Below, in pieces: positions 26,621 through 34,855 of a stretch of 64,000 nt of DNA. Position 1 is the stretch's first letter; the number at the start of each line of letters is the position of its first letter. Position numbers and translations under genes: made by a program. Source of the DNA: Beutenbergia cavernae DSM 12333 (GTDB lineage: Bacteria; Actinomycetota; Actinomycetes; Actinomycetales; Beutenbergiaceae); NCBI RefSeq assembly GCF_000023105.1, contig NC_012669.1, forward strand, positions 620,001 to 684,000, written 5' to 3'. The notes under the pieces are model-generated. The model was not told the DNA's origin and did no database searches. It saw nothing but the letters and a program-made list of their open reading frames with translations.

Positions 26621-27553
26621 GTGAAGATCGTCGCTGCCCTCGGGGGCAACGCGCTGTCGCGGCGCGGTGAGCCCATCACGTCGCAGAACCTCCGCAAGAA
26701 CGTGCGCGAGGCCGTGGAACCTCTCGCCGGGCTCGCGCTCGAGCACGACCTCGTGCTCACGCACGGGAACGGCCCGCAGGTCGGCCTCCTCGCGCTCCAG
26801 AACCTGGCGTACGAGGAGATCGCCGCGTACCCGCTGGACATCCTCGGCGCGGAGACGCAGGGGATGCTCGGGTACGTCGTCGGCCAGGAGCTGATGAACG
26901 CCGTCCGCCTGAAGAAGGAGATGGCGACGATCCTGACGACGACGGCCGTCGCGGGCGACGACCCGGCGTTCGACAACCCGACCAAGTTCGTGGGGCCCGT
27001 GTACTCCGAGGAGCGCGCGAACGAGCTCGCCGCCGAGCACGGGTGGACCATCGCGCAGGACGGCGAGTGGTGGCGGCGCGTGGTGCCCTCGCCCGAGCCG
27101 CTGCACATCCGGCAGGCCGCCACGATCCGCGCGCTGTCCGAGATGGGCCTCATCGTGCTGTGCGTCGGCGGTGGGGGCGTGCCGGTGGTCGCCGACTACG
27201 AGGCCGGCCACCTGCGCGGCGTCGAGGCGGTCATCGACAAGGACCTCGCGTCGGCCGTGCTCGCGCACGACATCGAGGCAGACCTGCTCCTTCTCCTGAC
27301 GGACGCCGACGCCGTCTACCTCGACTGGGGCACGCCCGAGCAGCGCGCCATCGAGCGCGCGACGCCGGAGGCGCTCGCCGAGTTCGGGTTCGCCGCGGGG
27401 TCGATGGGCCCGAAGGTGGACGCCGCCCGCCGCTTCGTCGCGGACGGACACGGCGAGGCGGTCATCGGGTCGCTCAGCAAGCTCGGCGAGATCCTGGCCG
27501 GGACGTCCGGGACCCGGATCGTCGGGTCGGGTGACCTGCGGTTCTACAGTTGA
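26621..27553 (+). CDS. arcC: carbamate kinase
   Basis: 310-aa amino-acid-kinase-family enzyme of normal length. Signatures: VAALGGNALSRRGEP at the N-terminus, THGNGPQVGLLALQN, GGGGVPVV and VIDKDLASAVLAHDIEADLLLLLTDADAV-type ATP/substrate strands. It converts carbamoyl phosphate plus ADP to ATP, ammonia and CO2. It is the energy-yielding last step when paired with the FdrA-type carbamoyltransferase; no arginine deiminase gene is near, so it is not an arc operon. GTG 26621 follows AAAGGA at suitable spacing. Confidence 0.93.
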   Translation: MKIVAALGGNALSRRGEPITSQNLRKNVREAVEPLAGLALEHDLVLTHGNGPQVGLLALQNLAYEEIAAYPLDILGAETQGMLGYVVGQELMNAVRLKKEMATILTTTAVAGDDPAFDNPTKFVGPVYSEERANELAAEHGWTIAQDGEWWRRVVPSPEPLHIRQAATIRALSEMGLIVLCVGGGGVPVVADYEAGHLRGVEAVIDKDLASAVLAHDIEADLLLLLTDADAVYLDWGTPEQRAIERATPEALAEFGFAAGSMGPKVDAARRFVADGHGEAVIGSLSKLGEILAGTSGTRIVGSGDLRFYS

Positions 27554-27557
27554 GCCG

Positions 27558-28253
27558 ATGAGCACGGTCCCCTCGCCCGCTCCCTCCACCGCGCCGCGCG
27601 TCGTGACAGCGCGCGCGGCCCTGCGGGACCGCATCGTCAGCTCGCTGCGCCAGCAGATCATCGACGGCGACCTGCGGGCGGGGACCCGACTGCACGAGCG
27701 GGACCTCTCGGAACGCTTCGGCGTCTCGCGGGTCCCGGTGCGGGAGGCGATCATCACGCTCAGCGGTGAGGGCCTGGTGGACGTGCAGCCCGGCGTCGGC
27801 GCGTTCGTCACGCCGCTGACGCGTCAGAACGTGCGGGAGGTCTTCGAGATCCGCGCCGCGCTCGAACCGATGGCGGCGCGGCTCGCGGCGTTGCGCTGCA
27901 CGGCGGACCACCTGGCGACCCTGCAGGCGCTGGTCGCCGGCGCACGGGACGCCGCCCGGGTGCACGATGCGGCGGCCGGCGCGCGGGCGAACGCGGACTT
28001 CCACGAGATGCTGTTCCGGGCCACCGGGAACGACCTGCTGCAGACGATGGTGCCCGCCCTGGACGTGATGACGCGGCGGCTCTTCCCCAAGAACATCGTC
28101 CATCACGAGGCGATGATGTGGCAGGACCACGAGGCGATCACGCGCGCGATCGAGCTGGGCGACGCGGAGCGCGCAGCCGAGCTCGCAGCAGCCCACCTCG
28201 AGAACACGCGCCGCCACACGTTCGAGATGTTCGAGCGCGACGCCGAGCTGTAG
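27558..28253 (+). CDS. GntR-family regulator, FCD subfamily
   Basis: 231-aa regulator. The winged-helix part covers residues about 14-80 (HERDLSERFGVSRVPVREAI, then GEGLVDVQPGVGAFV). The C-terminal all-helical FCD domain has the metal-ligand histidines in ADFHEMLFRATGN, QDHEAIT and AAHLENTRRH. FCD regulators bind short organic acids. The gene starts 4 nt after arcC, so it is cotranscribed with the operon and probably represses it through the TGGTATACCA site upstream of 20182 (autoregulation). Confidence 0.92.
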   Translation: MSTVPSPAPSTAPRVVTARAALRDRIVSSLRQQIIDGDLRAGTRLHERDLSERFGVSRVPVREAIITLSGEGLVDVQPGVGAFVTPLTRQNVREVFEIRAALEPMAARLAALRCTADHLATLQALVAGARDAARVHDAAAGARANADFHEMLFRATGNDLLQTMVPALDVMTRRLFPKNIVHHEAMMWQDHEAITRAIELGDAERAAELAAAHLENTRRHTFEMFERDAEL

Positions 28254-28333
28254 CGCCTGGGCGGTCGTCGTCACGCCGAGCACATGACGGCTGTCACGTC
28301 GCGGCCGAGCCGGCGCGGGTCCAGCATCGAGAG

Positions 28334-28906
28334 ATGAGCATGCGAGACGTCATCCTGTACATGTCGATGTCGCTGGACGGGTTCGTCGACAGCGACCGTG
28401 AGCACCCGGGGATGGCGGTCCCCGAAGGCGCCGAGCTGAAGGCCTGGAAGCTGGACCGGATCAGCAGGGCCGGTGCCCATCTCATGGGTCGCGTCACCTA
28501 CCAGCAGATGTCGTCGGCCTGGCCGGGGTCTGACGATCCGTACGCGGCGCCGATGAACGACATCCCGAAGGTCGTGTTCTCGACGTCGCTCAGCGACGCC
28601 GAGGCCACGTGGCCCGAGACCCGGGTCGCGCGGGGCGACCTCGCGGCCGAGATCGCCGCGATCAAGGCGGAGGCCGGCCCGGACGTGATCGTCTGGGGTG
28701 GCGGCCGGCTGGCCGGCGCGCTGGTCGCGGCGGACCTGATCGACGAGTACCGCCTGTTGGTCCAGCCGCTGGTCCTCGGCCGCGGACAGGCCCTGTTCGA
28801 CCAGCTGCCGGAGTCACGGCACCTGGACCTCGTCGAGGCCACGCCGTTCCCCAGCGGCGTCGTCCTGCACGTCTACCGACCCCAGCGCACTCCGGCGCCG
28901 CGGTGA
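28334..28906 (+). CDS. dihydrofolate-reductase-like protein (RibD C-terminal domain)
   Basis: 190-aa single-domain protein with the RibD-C/DHFR-like fold: VILYMSMSLDGFVDSD at the N-terminus, GAHLMGRVTYQQM, VVFSTSLSDAEATWPETRV and VIVWGGGRLAGALVAADLIDEYRLLVQPLVLG-style core strands. Such stand-alone proteins probably bind NADPH, but most have no known substrate; it is not the fused RibD of riboflavin synthesis. ATG 28334 follows a GAGAG site. It is separated from the gntR stop by 80 nt and is probably a separate transcription unit. Confidence 0.88.
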   Translation: MSMRDVILYMSMSLDGFVDSDREHPGMAVPEGAELKAWKLDRISRAGAHLMGRVTYQQMSSAWPGSDDPYAAPMNDIPKVVFSTSLSDAEATWPETRVARGDLAAEIAAIKAEAGPDVIVWGGGRLAGALVAADLIDEYRLLVQPLVLGRGQALFDQLPESRHLDLVEATPFPSGVVLHVYRPQRTPAPR

Positions 28907-28928
28907 CGTCGCCCCCTACGTTGGTGCG

Positions 28929-29786
28929 GTGACCGCCGCCACGATCGAGATGGAGGACGGCACGCGGCTGCGGACCTGGACCTCAGGCTCGGCCGCGAGC
29001 CGCCGTCCTCCCGTCGTGATGCTCCACGGGGGACCGGGACTCCCCGACTATCTCGGCCCGGTGGCGCACCTGGTGGACGACTTGTGCCTCGTCCACCGGT
29101 ACGACCAGCGCGGCACGGGCGGCTCGCCGTGGCACGGCGAGCACAGCATCGAGGGGTCCGTGCGCGACCTCGTCGCGCTGCTCGACGCCTGGGGGCACGA
29201 GCGGGTCGTCCTGATGGGCCACTCGTTCGGGACCGATCTCGCGAGCTACGTCCTGCTCGCGCACCCCGAGCGCGTGGCCGGGATGGTCCATCTGGCGGGA
29301 CCCTTCCTCGGCTCGTGGCGGGAGGCGGACCAGGCGACGCAGCGAGCCCGGCGCACCGACGACCAGCAGCGGCGGCTCGACGAGCTCGGCGACATCGAGG
29401 CCCGGACCGACGCGGAGGAGATCGAGTTCCTCACGCTCTCCTGGTTCACTGACCACGCCGACCGGGCACGCGCGTGGGGCTGGGCGGCCGCCGCCGCTGC
29501 CACGCTCCGCCCCGTCAACTACGTGATGAACGCGGCGCTCAACGCGGACAGGAAGGCCAGGCCGCTCGAGTCACGCGTGGGCGAGCTGCGTGCCGCGATG
29601 CCCCGGGGCGCGACCAGCATCGGCGGCGCCGGCGACTCCCGACCCGCCGACGCCCTGAGGAGCTTCGGCCCACGCATCGGCTGCGAGGTCGTCATCGTGG
29701 CGGACGCCGGGCACCATCCGTGGCTGGAGGCTCCGCACGAGTTCCGAGCCGCGCTCCGCGCCGCTGTGGAACGGCAGGCGCGCTGA
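28929..29786 (+). CDS. alpha/beta hydrolase (proline-iminopeptidase-like)
   Basis: 285-aa protein. The oxyanion motif is MLHGGPGLPDYL, YDQRGTGGSPW follows, and the catalytic Ser is in LMGHSFGTDLA. The acid is probably in GGAGDSRPAD and the His in ADAGHHPWLEAP. HGGPG and YDQRGTG favour the proline iminopeptidase branch, although GHSFGT (instead of GGSWG) and the shortened cap leave the substrate open. It begins with GTG 28929, 22 nt after the RibD-C gene, so the two are probably cotranscribed. Cytosolic. Confidence 0.87.
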   Translation: MTAATIEMEDGTRLRTWTSGSAASRRPPVVMLHGGPGLPDYLGPVAHLVDDLCLVHRYDQRGTGGSPWHGEHSIEGSVRDLVALLDAWGHERVVLMGHSFGTDLASYVLLAHPERVAGMVHLAGPFLGSWREADQATQRARRTDDQQRRLDELGDIEARTDAEEIEFLTLSWFTDHADRARAWGWAAAAAATLRPVNYVMNAALNADRKARPLESRVGELRAAMPRGATSIGGAGDSRPADALRSFGPRIGCEVVIVADAGHHPWLEAPHEFRAALRAAVERQAR

Positions 29787-29787
29787 G

Positions 29788-30375
29788 TCAGAGCGCCGCC
29801 CACGTGACGGCGAGCAGCAGGACTCCGAGGCCGAGGTCGAGCACCGCGCAGAACTCGGTCAGCGACCGGGTGACGACCTTGTCCCGGCGGTAGTGCACGA
29901 TGTCCCAGACCCCGTGCCCGATCGCCGCGGCGGCGGCCAGGTACGCGGCAGCTACGGGGCCCACCGACATCGCCGTCAGCGCGATCGCGGCGAACACGAC
30001 GAAGCCGGCGGCCTGGATACCGAGCTCGCGCCGGTCGATCCTCCTGCCGCGGAGCAGCCCGTACACGGCGAATGCCGCGGCCGCGACGAGCAGCACGACG
30101 ATCGCGTCCAACGCCGTCGCCATCGCGATGACGACGGCGACGGTCGCCGCGCCGGCCACGACCCAGCCGCTGCGGCGGGAGCCGAGCGCCGCCGCGGCGA
30201 GGTAGCACATGGCCGCCAGGATGATGATCATCGCCGTGACGTGGGCATCGGGGCCGCCGGCGGCGCTCCAGGCGAGGACGGCCAGGCCGACGAGCGTCGG
30301 CCATCGGGCGAGCAGGGTGCCGGCGACGCCGAGGTGCTCGTGGCGGCCGGCGTCGTCCCGCGTTGCTGTCTCCAT
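29788..30375 (-). CDS. multi-pass membrane protein of unknown function
   Basis: 195 aa with about six hydrophobic helices (for example PTLVGLAVLAWSAAGG and AMIIILAAMCYLAAAALG). It carries a conserved-looking C-terminal part, GHGVWDIVHYRRDKVVTRSLTEFC, then a final helix. I do not recognise a named family. The HG-WD-HYR motif resembles small integral membrane proteins whose genes sit next to two-component systems. It is convergent with the hydrolase gene (1 nt gap) and lies just downstream of the LuxR/DesK pair on the same strand, so it may be part of that unit or its target. Confidence 0.7.
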   Translation of the reverse strand: METATRDDAGRHEHLGVAGTLLARWPTLVGLAVLAWSAAGGPDAHVTAMIIILAAMCYLAAAALGSRRSGWVVAGAATVAVVIAMATALDAIVVLLVAAAAFAVYGLLRGRRIDRRELGIQAAGFVVFAAIALTAMSVGPVAAAYLAAAAAIGHGVWDIVHYRRDKVVTRSLTEFCAVLDLGLGVLLLAVTWAAL

Positions 30376-30469
30376 GCCGACACTCTCGGGCCGGTCGGGC
30401 ACTACGCGACCCGTGCGGTCTGTCACGGAACGGGTGTGCGCCCGGCAGGCGGCGTCGGCGTCGCCCCGC

Positions 30470-31084
30470 TCAGATCCAGCCGTTCTCCCGCGCCGTGCGG
30501 TAGGCGTCAGCACGGGACGACGCCGCGAGCTTGGCGGTGACGGCGGCGAGGTAGTTGCGCACGGTGCCCGGGGAGAGGAAGAGCTGGCCGGCGACGTCGC
30601 GGATCGGGCGGTCCTCACGGGCGGCGGCGAGCACTTCTGTCTCGCGCGGCGTCAGCGGCGACGGCGGTGCGGTGAGGGCGTCCGCGGCGAGGACCGGGTC
30701 GACGTACCGGTTGCCCTCGTGCACGCGCCGGACGACGTCGGCCAGCGCCGTCCCCGGCGCGCCCTTCGCGAGGAAGCCGCGCGCCCCCGACGCGAGGGCC
30801 TGGTGCAGCACCCGGGGCCGGCCGTGACCGGTGAGGATGACGCCCGCGCAGGCGGGCAGGGCGCGGCCGAGCTCGGCGATCACGGCGAGGCCGTCGAGCA
30901 CGGGCATCTGGAGGTCGACGACGGCGACGTCGGGGCGGTGCGCGAGCGCCGCGTCGATCGCCCGCCGCCCGTCGGCGGCCGTCGCCACGACGTCGATGTC
31001 CGCCTCGCGCTCCAGGAGCCCGACGAGCGCGTCGCGGATCAGCTCCTCGTCGTCCGCGACGAGCACCCGGATCGGTGGCGTCAT
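30470..31084 (-). CDS. LuxR/NarL-family response regulator
   Basis: 204 aa. Receiver domain: acidic pair in VADDEE, phospho-acceptor Asp in VAVVDLQMPVLDGL, switch Thr in VILTGHG and Lys in GFLAKGAPG. The output domain (about 140-200) is a LuxR helix-turn-helix: LTPRETEVLAAAREDRPIRD, with LSPGTVRNYLAAVTAKL. It closely fits the DesR branch. The ATG overlaps the kinase stop by 4 bp (ATGA), so kinase and regulator are coupled. Targets unknown; the membrane protein gene downstream is the nearest candidate. Confidence 0.93.
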   Translation of the reverse strand: MTPPIRVLVADDEELIRDALVGLLEREADIDVVATAADGRRAIDAALAHRPDVAVVDLQMPVLDGLAVIAELGRALPACAGVILTGHGRPRVLHQALASGARGFLAKGAPGTALADVVRRVHEGNRYVDPVLAADALTAPPSPLTPRETEVLAAAREDRPIRDVAGQLFLSPGTVRNYLAAVTAKLAASSRADAYRTARENGWI

Positions 31085-32241
31085 CGCGACCCGGCGCCCT
31101 GCGGGGCGAGCTCGGCTCGCAGCTCGAAGCGGCCGCCGTCGACGGGCCCGGACACCAGACGGCCGCCGGCCGCCGCGCACCGCGCCGCCAGGGCGGCCAG
31201 CCCCGTGCCGGTCCCGGCGCCGTCTCGCGCGGGTGCGGAGCGTGCGCCGTCGTTCACGATCCTCAGTGTGACCCACGACGGCGCACGCGTGAGGTCGAGC
31301 GACACGGCGCGCGCGTCACTGTGGCGCAGGACGTTGGTGACGCCCTCCCGGACGACGGCGGCGAGGAGCCGGGACTCCGCGTCGGGCAGGTGCTCCGCGG
31401 CGCCGTCGACGTCGAACTCCGCCTCGATCCCGGCCGAGCTGAGCACGAGCTCCGCGGAGGTGAGCTGGGTGGCGAGGTCCGCGACCGTGTCGCCCTGCAC
31501 CGCGGCCCTGGCCTCGGCGAGCGTGTCGACGGCGATGGCGCGGATCTCCTCGTTCTCGCTCCTCGCCCGGGCAGGGTCGCGGGCAGCGAGGTCCGCCGCC
31601 AGCTCGGCCTTGAGCGCGATGACGCCGAGGCGGTGCCCGAGGACGTCGTGGAGCTCGCGGCTCACGCGCAGCCGCTCCTGCGCGACGGAGAGCGCAGCCT
31701 CGGCCTCGCGGCCGGCCTCCTCGGCCCAGAGCACCCGCAGCAGCCACACGAGCACCTGGCACATGAGCCAGACGACGCCGGCGCAGCCGAGCGCCGTCGC
31801 CGTGGCGGCGAGCACGGAATCGTCGAACACCGCGGCACCGAGGGCGGTCGCCGCGGTGAGGCCGGTCCCGACCGCCAGCGCGCCGGGCCAGGCGATCGCG
31901 AGCGGCGCGACGCCGATGACGAACCCCGCCAGCCACGCCCACGGCTGGGACCCGGGCTCGGCCCACGCGTGAGCGGCCGGCCACAGGGCGAGCGACACGG
32001 CCGCGAGGACGGCGACGTACCCGGTGCGGGCGCGCGCGGACTGCCCGGGGGTGACGGCGGACCGGAGCACGAGCACGAGCGCGACCCCGAACGCGACGAG
32101 GCCGACGGCGTAGGCCGTGGCGGAGGCGGCGCCAGGCGGGCGGGCGAGCACCCACGGCAGCACGAGCGCCCACATCGTGTAGGCGAGGAGCGCGCCGAGC
32201 ACGACGAGGCGCGGGCTGATCCTGGGCGACCGCCGGGTCAT
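31081..32241 (-). CDS. DesK-type sensor histidine kinase
   Basis: 386-aa membrane kinase. The N-terminal half contains about six hydrophobic segments and no large extracellular domain, as in membrane-state sensors of the DesK type. The HisKA_3 box is RVSRELHDVLGHRLGVIALK with the phospho-accepting His. The ATPase domain has EGVTNVLRHSDARAV (N box) and GTGTGLAALAARCAAAGG (G boxes). It is encoded directly upstream of and overlapping its LuxR regulator. The signal is unknown. A CTGCAATTGCAG palindrome at 32306-32317 lies 65 nt upstream of its start. Confidence 0.92.
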   Translation of the reverse strand: MTRRSPRISPRLVVLGALLAYTMWALVLPWVLARPPGAASATAYAVGLVAFGVALVLVLRSAVTPGQSARARTGYVAVLAAVSLALWPAAHAWAEPGSQPWAWLAGFVIGVAPLAIAWPGALAVGTGLTAATALGAAVFDDSVLAATATALGCAGVVWLMCQVLVWLLRVLWAEEAGREAEAALSVAQERLRVSRELHDVLGHRLGVIALKAELAADLAARDPARARSENEEIRAIAVDTLAEARAAVQGDTVADLATQLTSAELVLSSAGIEAEFDVDGAAEHLPDAESRLLAAVVREGVTNVLRHSDARAVSLDLTRAPSWVTLRIVNDGARSAPARDGAGTGTGLAALAARCAAAGGRLVSGPVDGGRFELRAELAPQGAGSR

Positions 32242-32305
32242 CGCCCTACCGTCGGGCCTCCGGCGTCAGTTGTCCAGGCCGCAGACCGCCGCCGCCGCAA
32301 GGTGA

Positions 32306-32317
32306 CTGCAATTGCAG
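32306..32317. promoter_or_regulatory. 12-bp palindrome upstream of the sensor kinase
   Basis: CTGCAATTGCAG is a perfect palindrome in the 136-nt space between the kinase start and the uxaA-like stop. It shares the TGCA half-sites of the LacI-type operators at 33975, 37148 and 46568, but with a 2-nt instead of a 6-nt spacer. It is therefore either another regulator's site or chance. Function not established. Confidence 0.25.
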
Positions 32318-32377
32318 AAATGCGCCGTCACGCGCGGGAGCGCCACGAGCGGCTCACGGCGCGACGCCGTCGTCCCG

Positions 32378-33916
32378 TCAGGTGACGGCTCCGAGCTGCC
32401 ACGGCACGAACTCGTCCTGCCCGATGCCGAGCTCCTCGCTCACGGTCTTCTCGCCCGACGCGACGCGCAGGATCAGGTCGAAGATCTCCTGACCCACGCC
32501 CGCCACCGTGGCGTCGCCGTCGAGGATGCGGCCGGCGTTGACGTCGATGTCGTCGGGCATCGACCGGGCGAGCGCGGAGTTCGTCGCGATCTTGATGCTC
32601 GGGGTCGGCTGGCACCCGAACACCGACCCGCGGCCGGTCGTGAAGCACACGACCGTCGCGCCGCCGGCCACGAGCCCGGTCACGGAGACCGGGTCGTACC
32701 CCGGTGTGTCCATGAACGAGAAGCCCCGGCCGTCGATGCGCTCGGCGTACTCGTAGACGTGGGAGAGGTCGGCCCGGCCGCCCTTCGCGACGGCGCCGAG
32801 GGACTTCTCGAGGATCGTCGTCAGGCCGCCGGCCTTGTTCCCGGGGGACGGGTTGTTGTCGAGGCTGCCGCCGCCGTCGGCCGTGTAGCGCCGCCACCAC
32901 TCGATGCGGTCCAGCAGGCGCGTCCCGACCTCCTCCGACACCGCGCGTCGCGTGAGGAGGTGCTCGGCGCCGTACACCTCCGGCGTCTCCGCCAGCACGG
33001 ACCGGCCGCCGAGGGCCACGAGCAGGTCGGAGGCGACGCCGAGCGCCGGGTTCGCGGTGATCCCGGAGTAGCCGTCCGAGCCGCCGCAGTTGAGCCCGAG
33101 CACCAGCTCCGAGGCGTCGATCGGCTCGCGCCGGCGCTCCCCGACCACGGGCAGCATCCGCCGCACGGCCTCGACGCCGGCCGTCACCGTGGCGCGCGTG
33201 CCGCCCTCGCCCTGGATGGTCATGCGTTCGACGACGACGTCGTCCGGCAGCTCGAGATCGGCCGTCACGAGGTCGAGCTGGAGCATCTCGCAGCCGAGCC
33301 CGAGCAGGAGGATCCCGCCGAAGTTCGGGTGGGCGGCGTAGCCGCGCAGCGTGCGCAGCAGGACCTGCGCGCCCTCGGACTCGCCGACGAGACCGCACCC
33401 GCTCTGGTGCACCAGGGCGACGACGCCGTCGACGCCCGGGAACGCGTCGAGGGCGGGTCCGCGGAACTGGTCAGCGATGAGGCGCGCCGCCGTCGCCGAG
33501 CAGTTCACCGACGTCACGATGCCGATGTAGTTCCGGGTGCCCACGCGCCTGTCGGAGCGGCGGTAGCCGAGGAACGTGGGGCGCTCGCCCGCCGGCTCGG
33601 GCAGCGTCACGCGCGCGCTGCCGAACTCGTGGTGCCGGTCCTCCTCGACCATCCCGAGGTTCTGCGTGTGCACGTGATCGCCCGCGCGGATCCCTCGCGT
33701 GGCGCGGCCGATCGACTGGCCGTACTTCCGCACCTGGCCGCCCTCGGGCACGTCGGTGACGGCGACCTTGTGACCGCTCGGGACGTCGTCGAGCAGCGTG
33801 AGGCGCACGTCGCCGAGAGCCACCTCCGAGCCGGCGGCGAGGTCCCGGGCGGCGAGCACGACATCGTCCTCCGGGTCGAGGCGGATGACGCCGGTGGCGA
33901 GGGCTGGGTCTGTCAC
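32378..33916 (-). CDS. uxaA: UxaA-family altronate/galactarate dehydratase
   Basis: 512-aa enzyme of normal UxaA length. An N-terminal SAF-like domain (about residues 10-80, GSEVALGDVRL, ending GDHVHTQNLG) precedes the catalytic part. GTRNYIGIVTSVNCSATAA, LVHQSGCGL, LGLNCGGSDGYSGITANPALG and FTTGRGSVFGCQPTPSIKI are the conserved metal-binding and active-site regions. The family dehydrates D-altronate, galactarate or related aldonates to 2-keto-3-deoxy acids. GTG 33916 (VTDPALATG) was chosen because AAGGACG precedes it. It is divergent from nagB, with a LacI-type operator between. No 2-keto-3-deoxy-gluconate kinase or aldolase lies in the window. Confidence 0.88.
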   Translation of the reverse strand: MTDPALATGVIRLDPEDDVVLAARDLAAGSEVALGDVRLTLLDDVPSGHKVAVTDVPEGGQVRKYGQSIGRATRGIRAGDHVHTQNLGMVEEDRHHEFGSARVTLPEPAGERPTFLGYRRSDRRVGTRNYIGIVTSVNCSATAARLIADQFRGPALDAFPGVDGVVALVHQSGCGLVGESEGAQVLLRTLRGYAAHPNFGGILLLGLGCEMLQLDLVTADLELPDDVVVERMTIQGEGGTRATVTAGVEAVRRMLPVVGERRREPIDASELVLGLNCGGSDGYSGITANPALGVASDLLVALGGRSVLAETPEVYGAEHLLTRRAVSEEVGTRLLDRIEWWRRYTADGGGSLDNNPSPGNKAGGLTTILEKSLGAVAKGGRADLSHVYEYAERIDGRGFSFMDTPGYDPVSVTGLVAGGATVVCFTTGRGSVFGCQPTPSIKIATNSALARSMPDDIDVNAGRILDGDATVAGVGQEIFDLILRVASGEKTVSEELGIGQDEFVPWQLGAVT

Positions 33917-33974
33917 GTCGTCCTTCTTGGGGCGGGGCCGTCGGGTTGGCGTACTGCAGGGCGCTCTGCATATG

Positions 33975-33990
33975 CTGCACCCGCTTGCAC
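33975..33990. promoter_or_regulatory. LacI-type operator between uxaA and nagB
   Basis: CTGCACCCGCTTGCAC consists of TGCA half-sites 6 nt apart with a central CG, the classic LacI-family layout. The same pattern occurs at 37148-37163 and 46568-46583. A second TGCA-rich imperfect palindrome (TGCAGGGC/GCTCTGCA) lies just to its left. It is placed between two divergent starts (33916 and 34042), so it could control both. Confidence 0.6.
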
Positions 33991-34041
33991 ATCCTTGCAC
34001 ACCCACGCCGTGGACGTTCTGCCCGCGAAAGGACCTCTCAG

Positions 34042-34821
34042 ATGCCGAACATCACTGCCGCGACCGTCGACGAGCTGACCGTCGAGGTGCTCGCGGACGA
34101 GGCTGCGATGGGGGCGCGGGCCGCCTCCGACGCCGCACGGGCGATCCGCGAGGCGGTCGCCGAGCGCGGCGAGGCGCGCGTCGTCATCGCCACCGGCAAT
34201 TCCCAGTACGCGTTCACCGACGCCCTCGTGACCCAGGACGTGCCGTGGGACCGCGTGACCGTGTTCCACATGGACGAGTACGTCGGCATCGACGACGACC
34301 ACCCCGCGAGCTTCCAGCGGTGGATCCGGGAGCGGATCGCGGAGCGCGTGAACCCCCGCCGCGTCGAGTACATCGGCGGGCACGGTGACCCGGAGCAGGA
34401 GGCGGCGCGATACGAGGCGGCGCTGCGCGAGGCGCCGCTCGACCTCGTGTGCATGGGCATCGGCGAGAACGGTCACCTGGCCTTCAACGAGCCGTACGAG
34501 GCGGACTTCGACGACGACCGGTGGGCCCGCATCATCGCGCTCACCGAGGCGTCGCAGCGGCAGCAGGTCGGGGAGGGGCACTTCCCCGACCTCGCGAGCG
34601 TGCCGAGCAGCGCCATCAGCCTGACCATCCCGGCGCTCCTGTCCGCGCGCCGCGTCCAGGTGTGCGCGCCCGAGGACCGCAAGGCGGAGGCCGTGCGGGC
34701 TGCGTTCACGCAGCCCGTCTCCAGCGCCTGCCCGGCGACGATCCTGCGCCGCACACCCCACGCCGTCCTCTACCTCGAGCCGCGTTCGGCCCGTCTCCTC
34801 GGCGACGTCGTCTCGGCGTGA
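34042..34821 (+). CDS. nagB: NagB-like glucosamine-6-phosphate deaminase/isomerase family protein
   Basis: 259 aa. Conserved: FHMDEYVGIDDDHPASFQRW (catalytic Asp region of NagB) and CMGIGENGHLAFNEP (His-containing active-site loop). Differences: the phosphate loop reads VIATGNSQYAF instead of the usual GSTP form, and SLTIPALLSARRV replaces the typical VGVGTLLDA motif. It should deaminate or isomerise an amino-sugar phosphate, perhaps not GlcN-6-P itself. ATG 34042 was chosen because GAAAGGA precedes it. It is followed after 34 nt by the nagA-like gene, with which it forms an operon. The LacI operator is 52 nt upstream of the start. Confidence 0.82.
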   Translation: MPNITAATVDELTVEVLADEAAMGARAASDAARAIREAVAERGEARVVIATGNSQYAFTDALVTQDVPWDRVTVFHMDEYVGIDDDHPASFQRWIRERIAERVNPRRVEYIGGHGDPEQEAARYEAALREAPLDLVCMGIGENGHLAFNEPYEADFDDDRWARIIALTEASQRQQVGEGHFPDLASVPSSAISLTIPALLSARRVQVCAPEDRKAEAVRAAFTQPVSSACPATILRRTPHAVLYLEPRSARLLGDVVSA

Positions 34822-34855
34822 GCCGCAGCGGCGAACCGGCCTGAGGGCGGAACCG

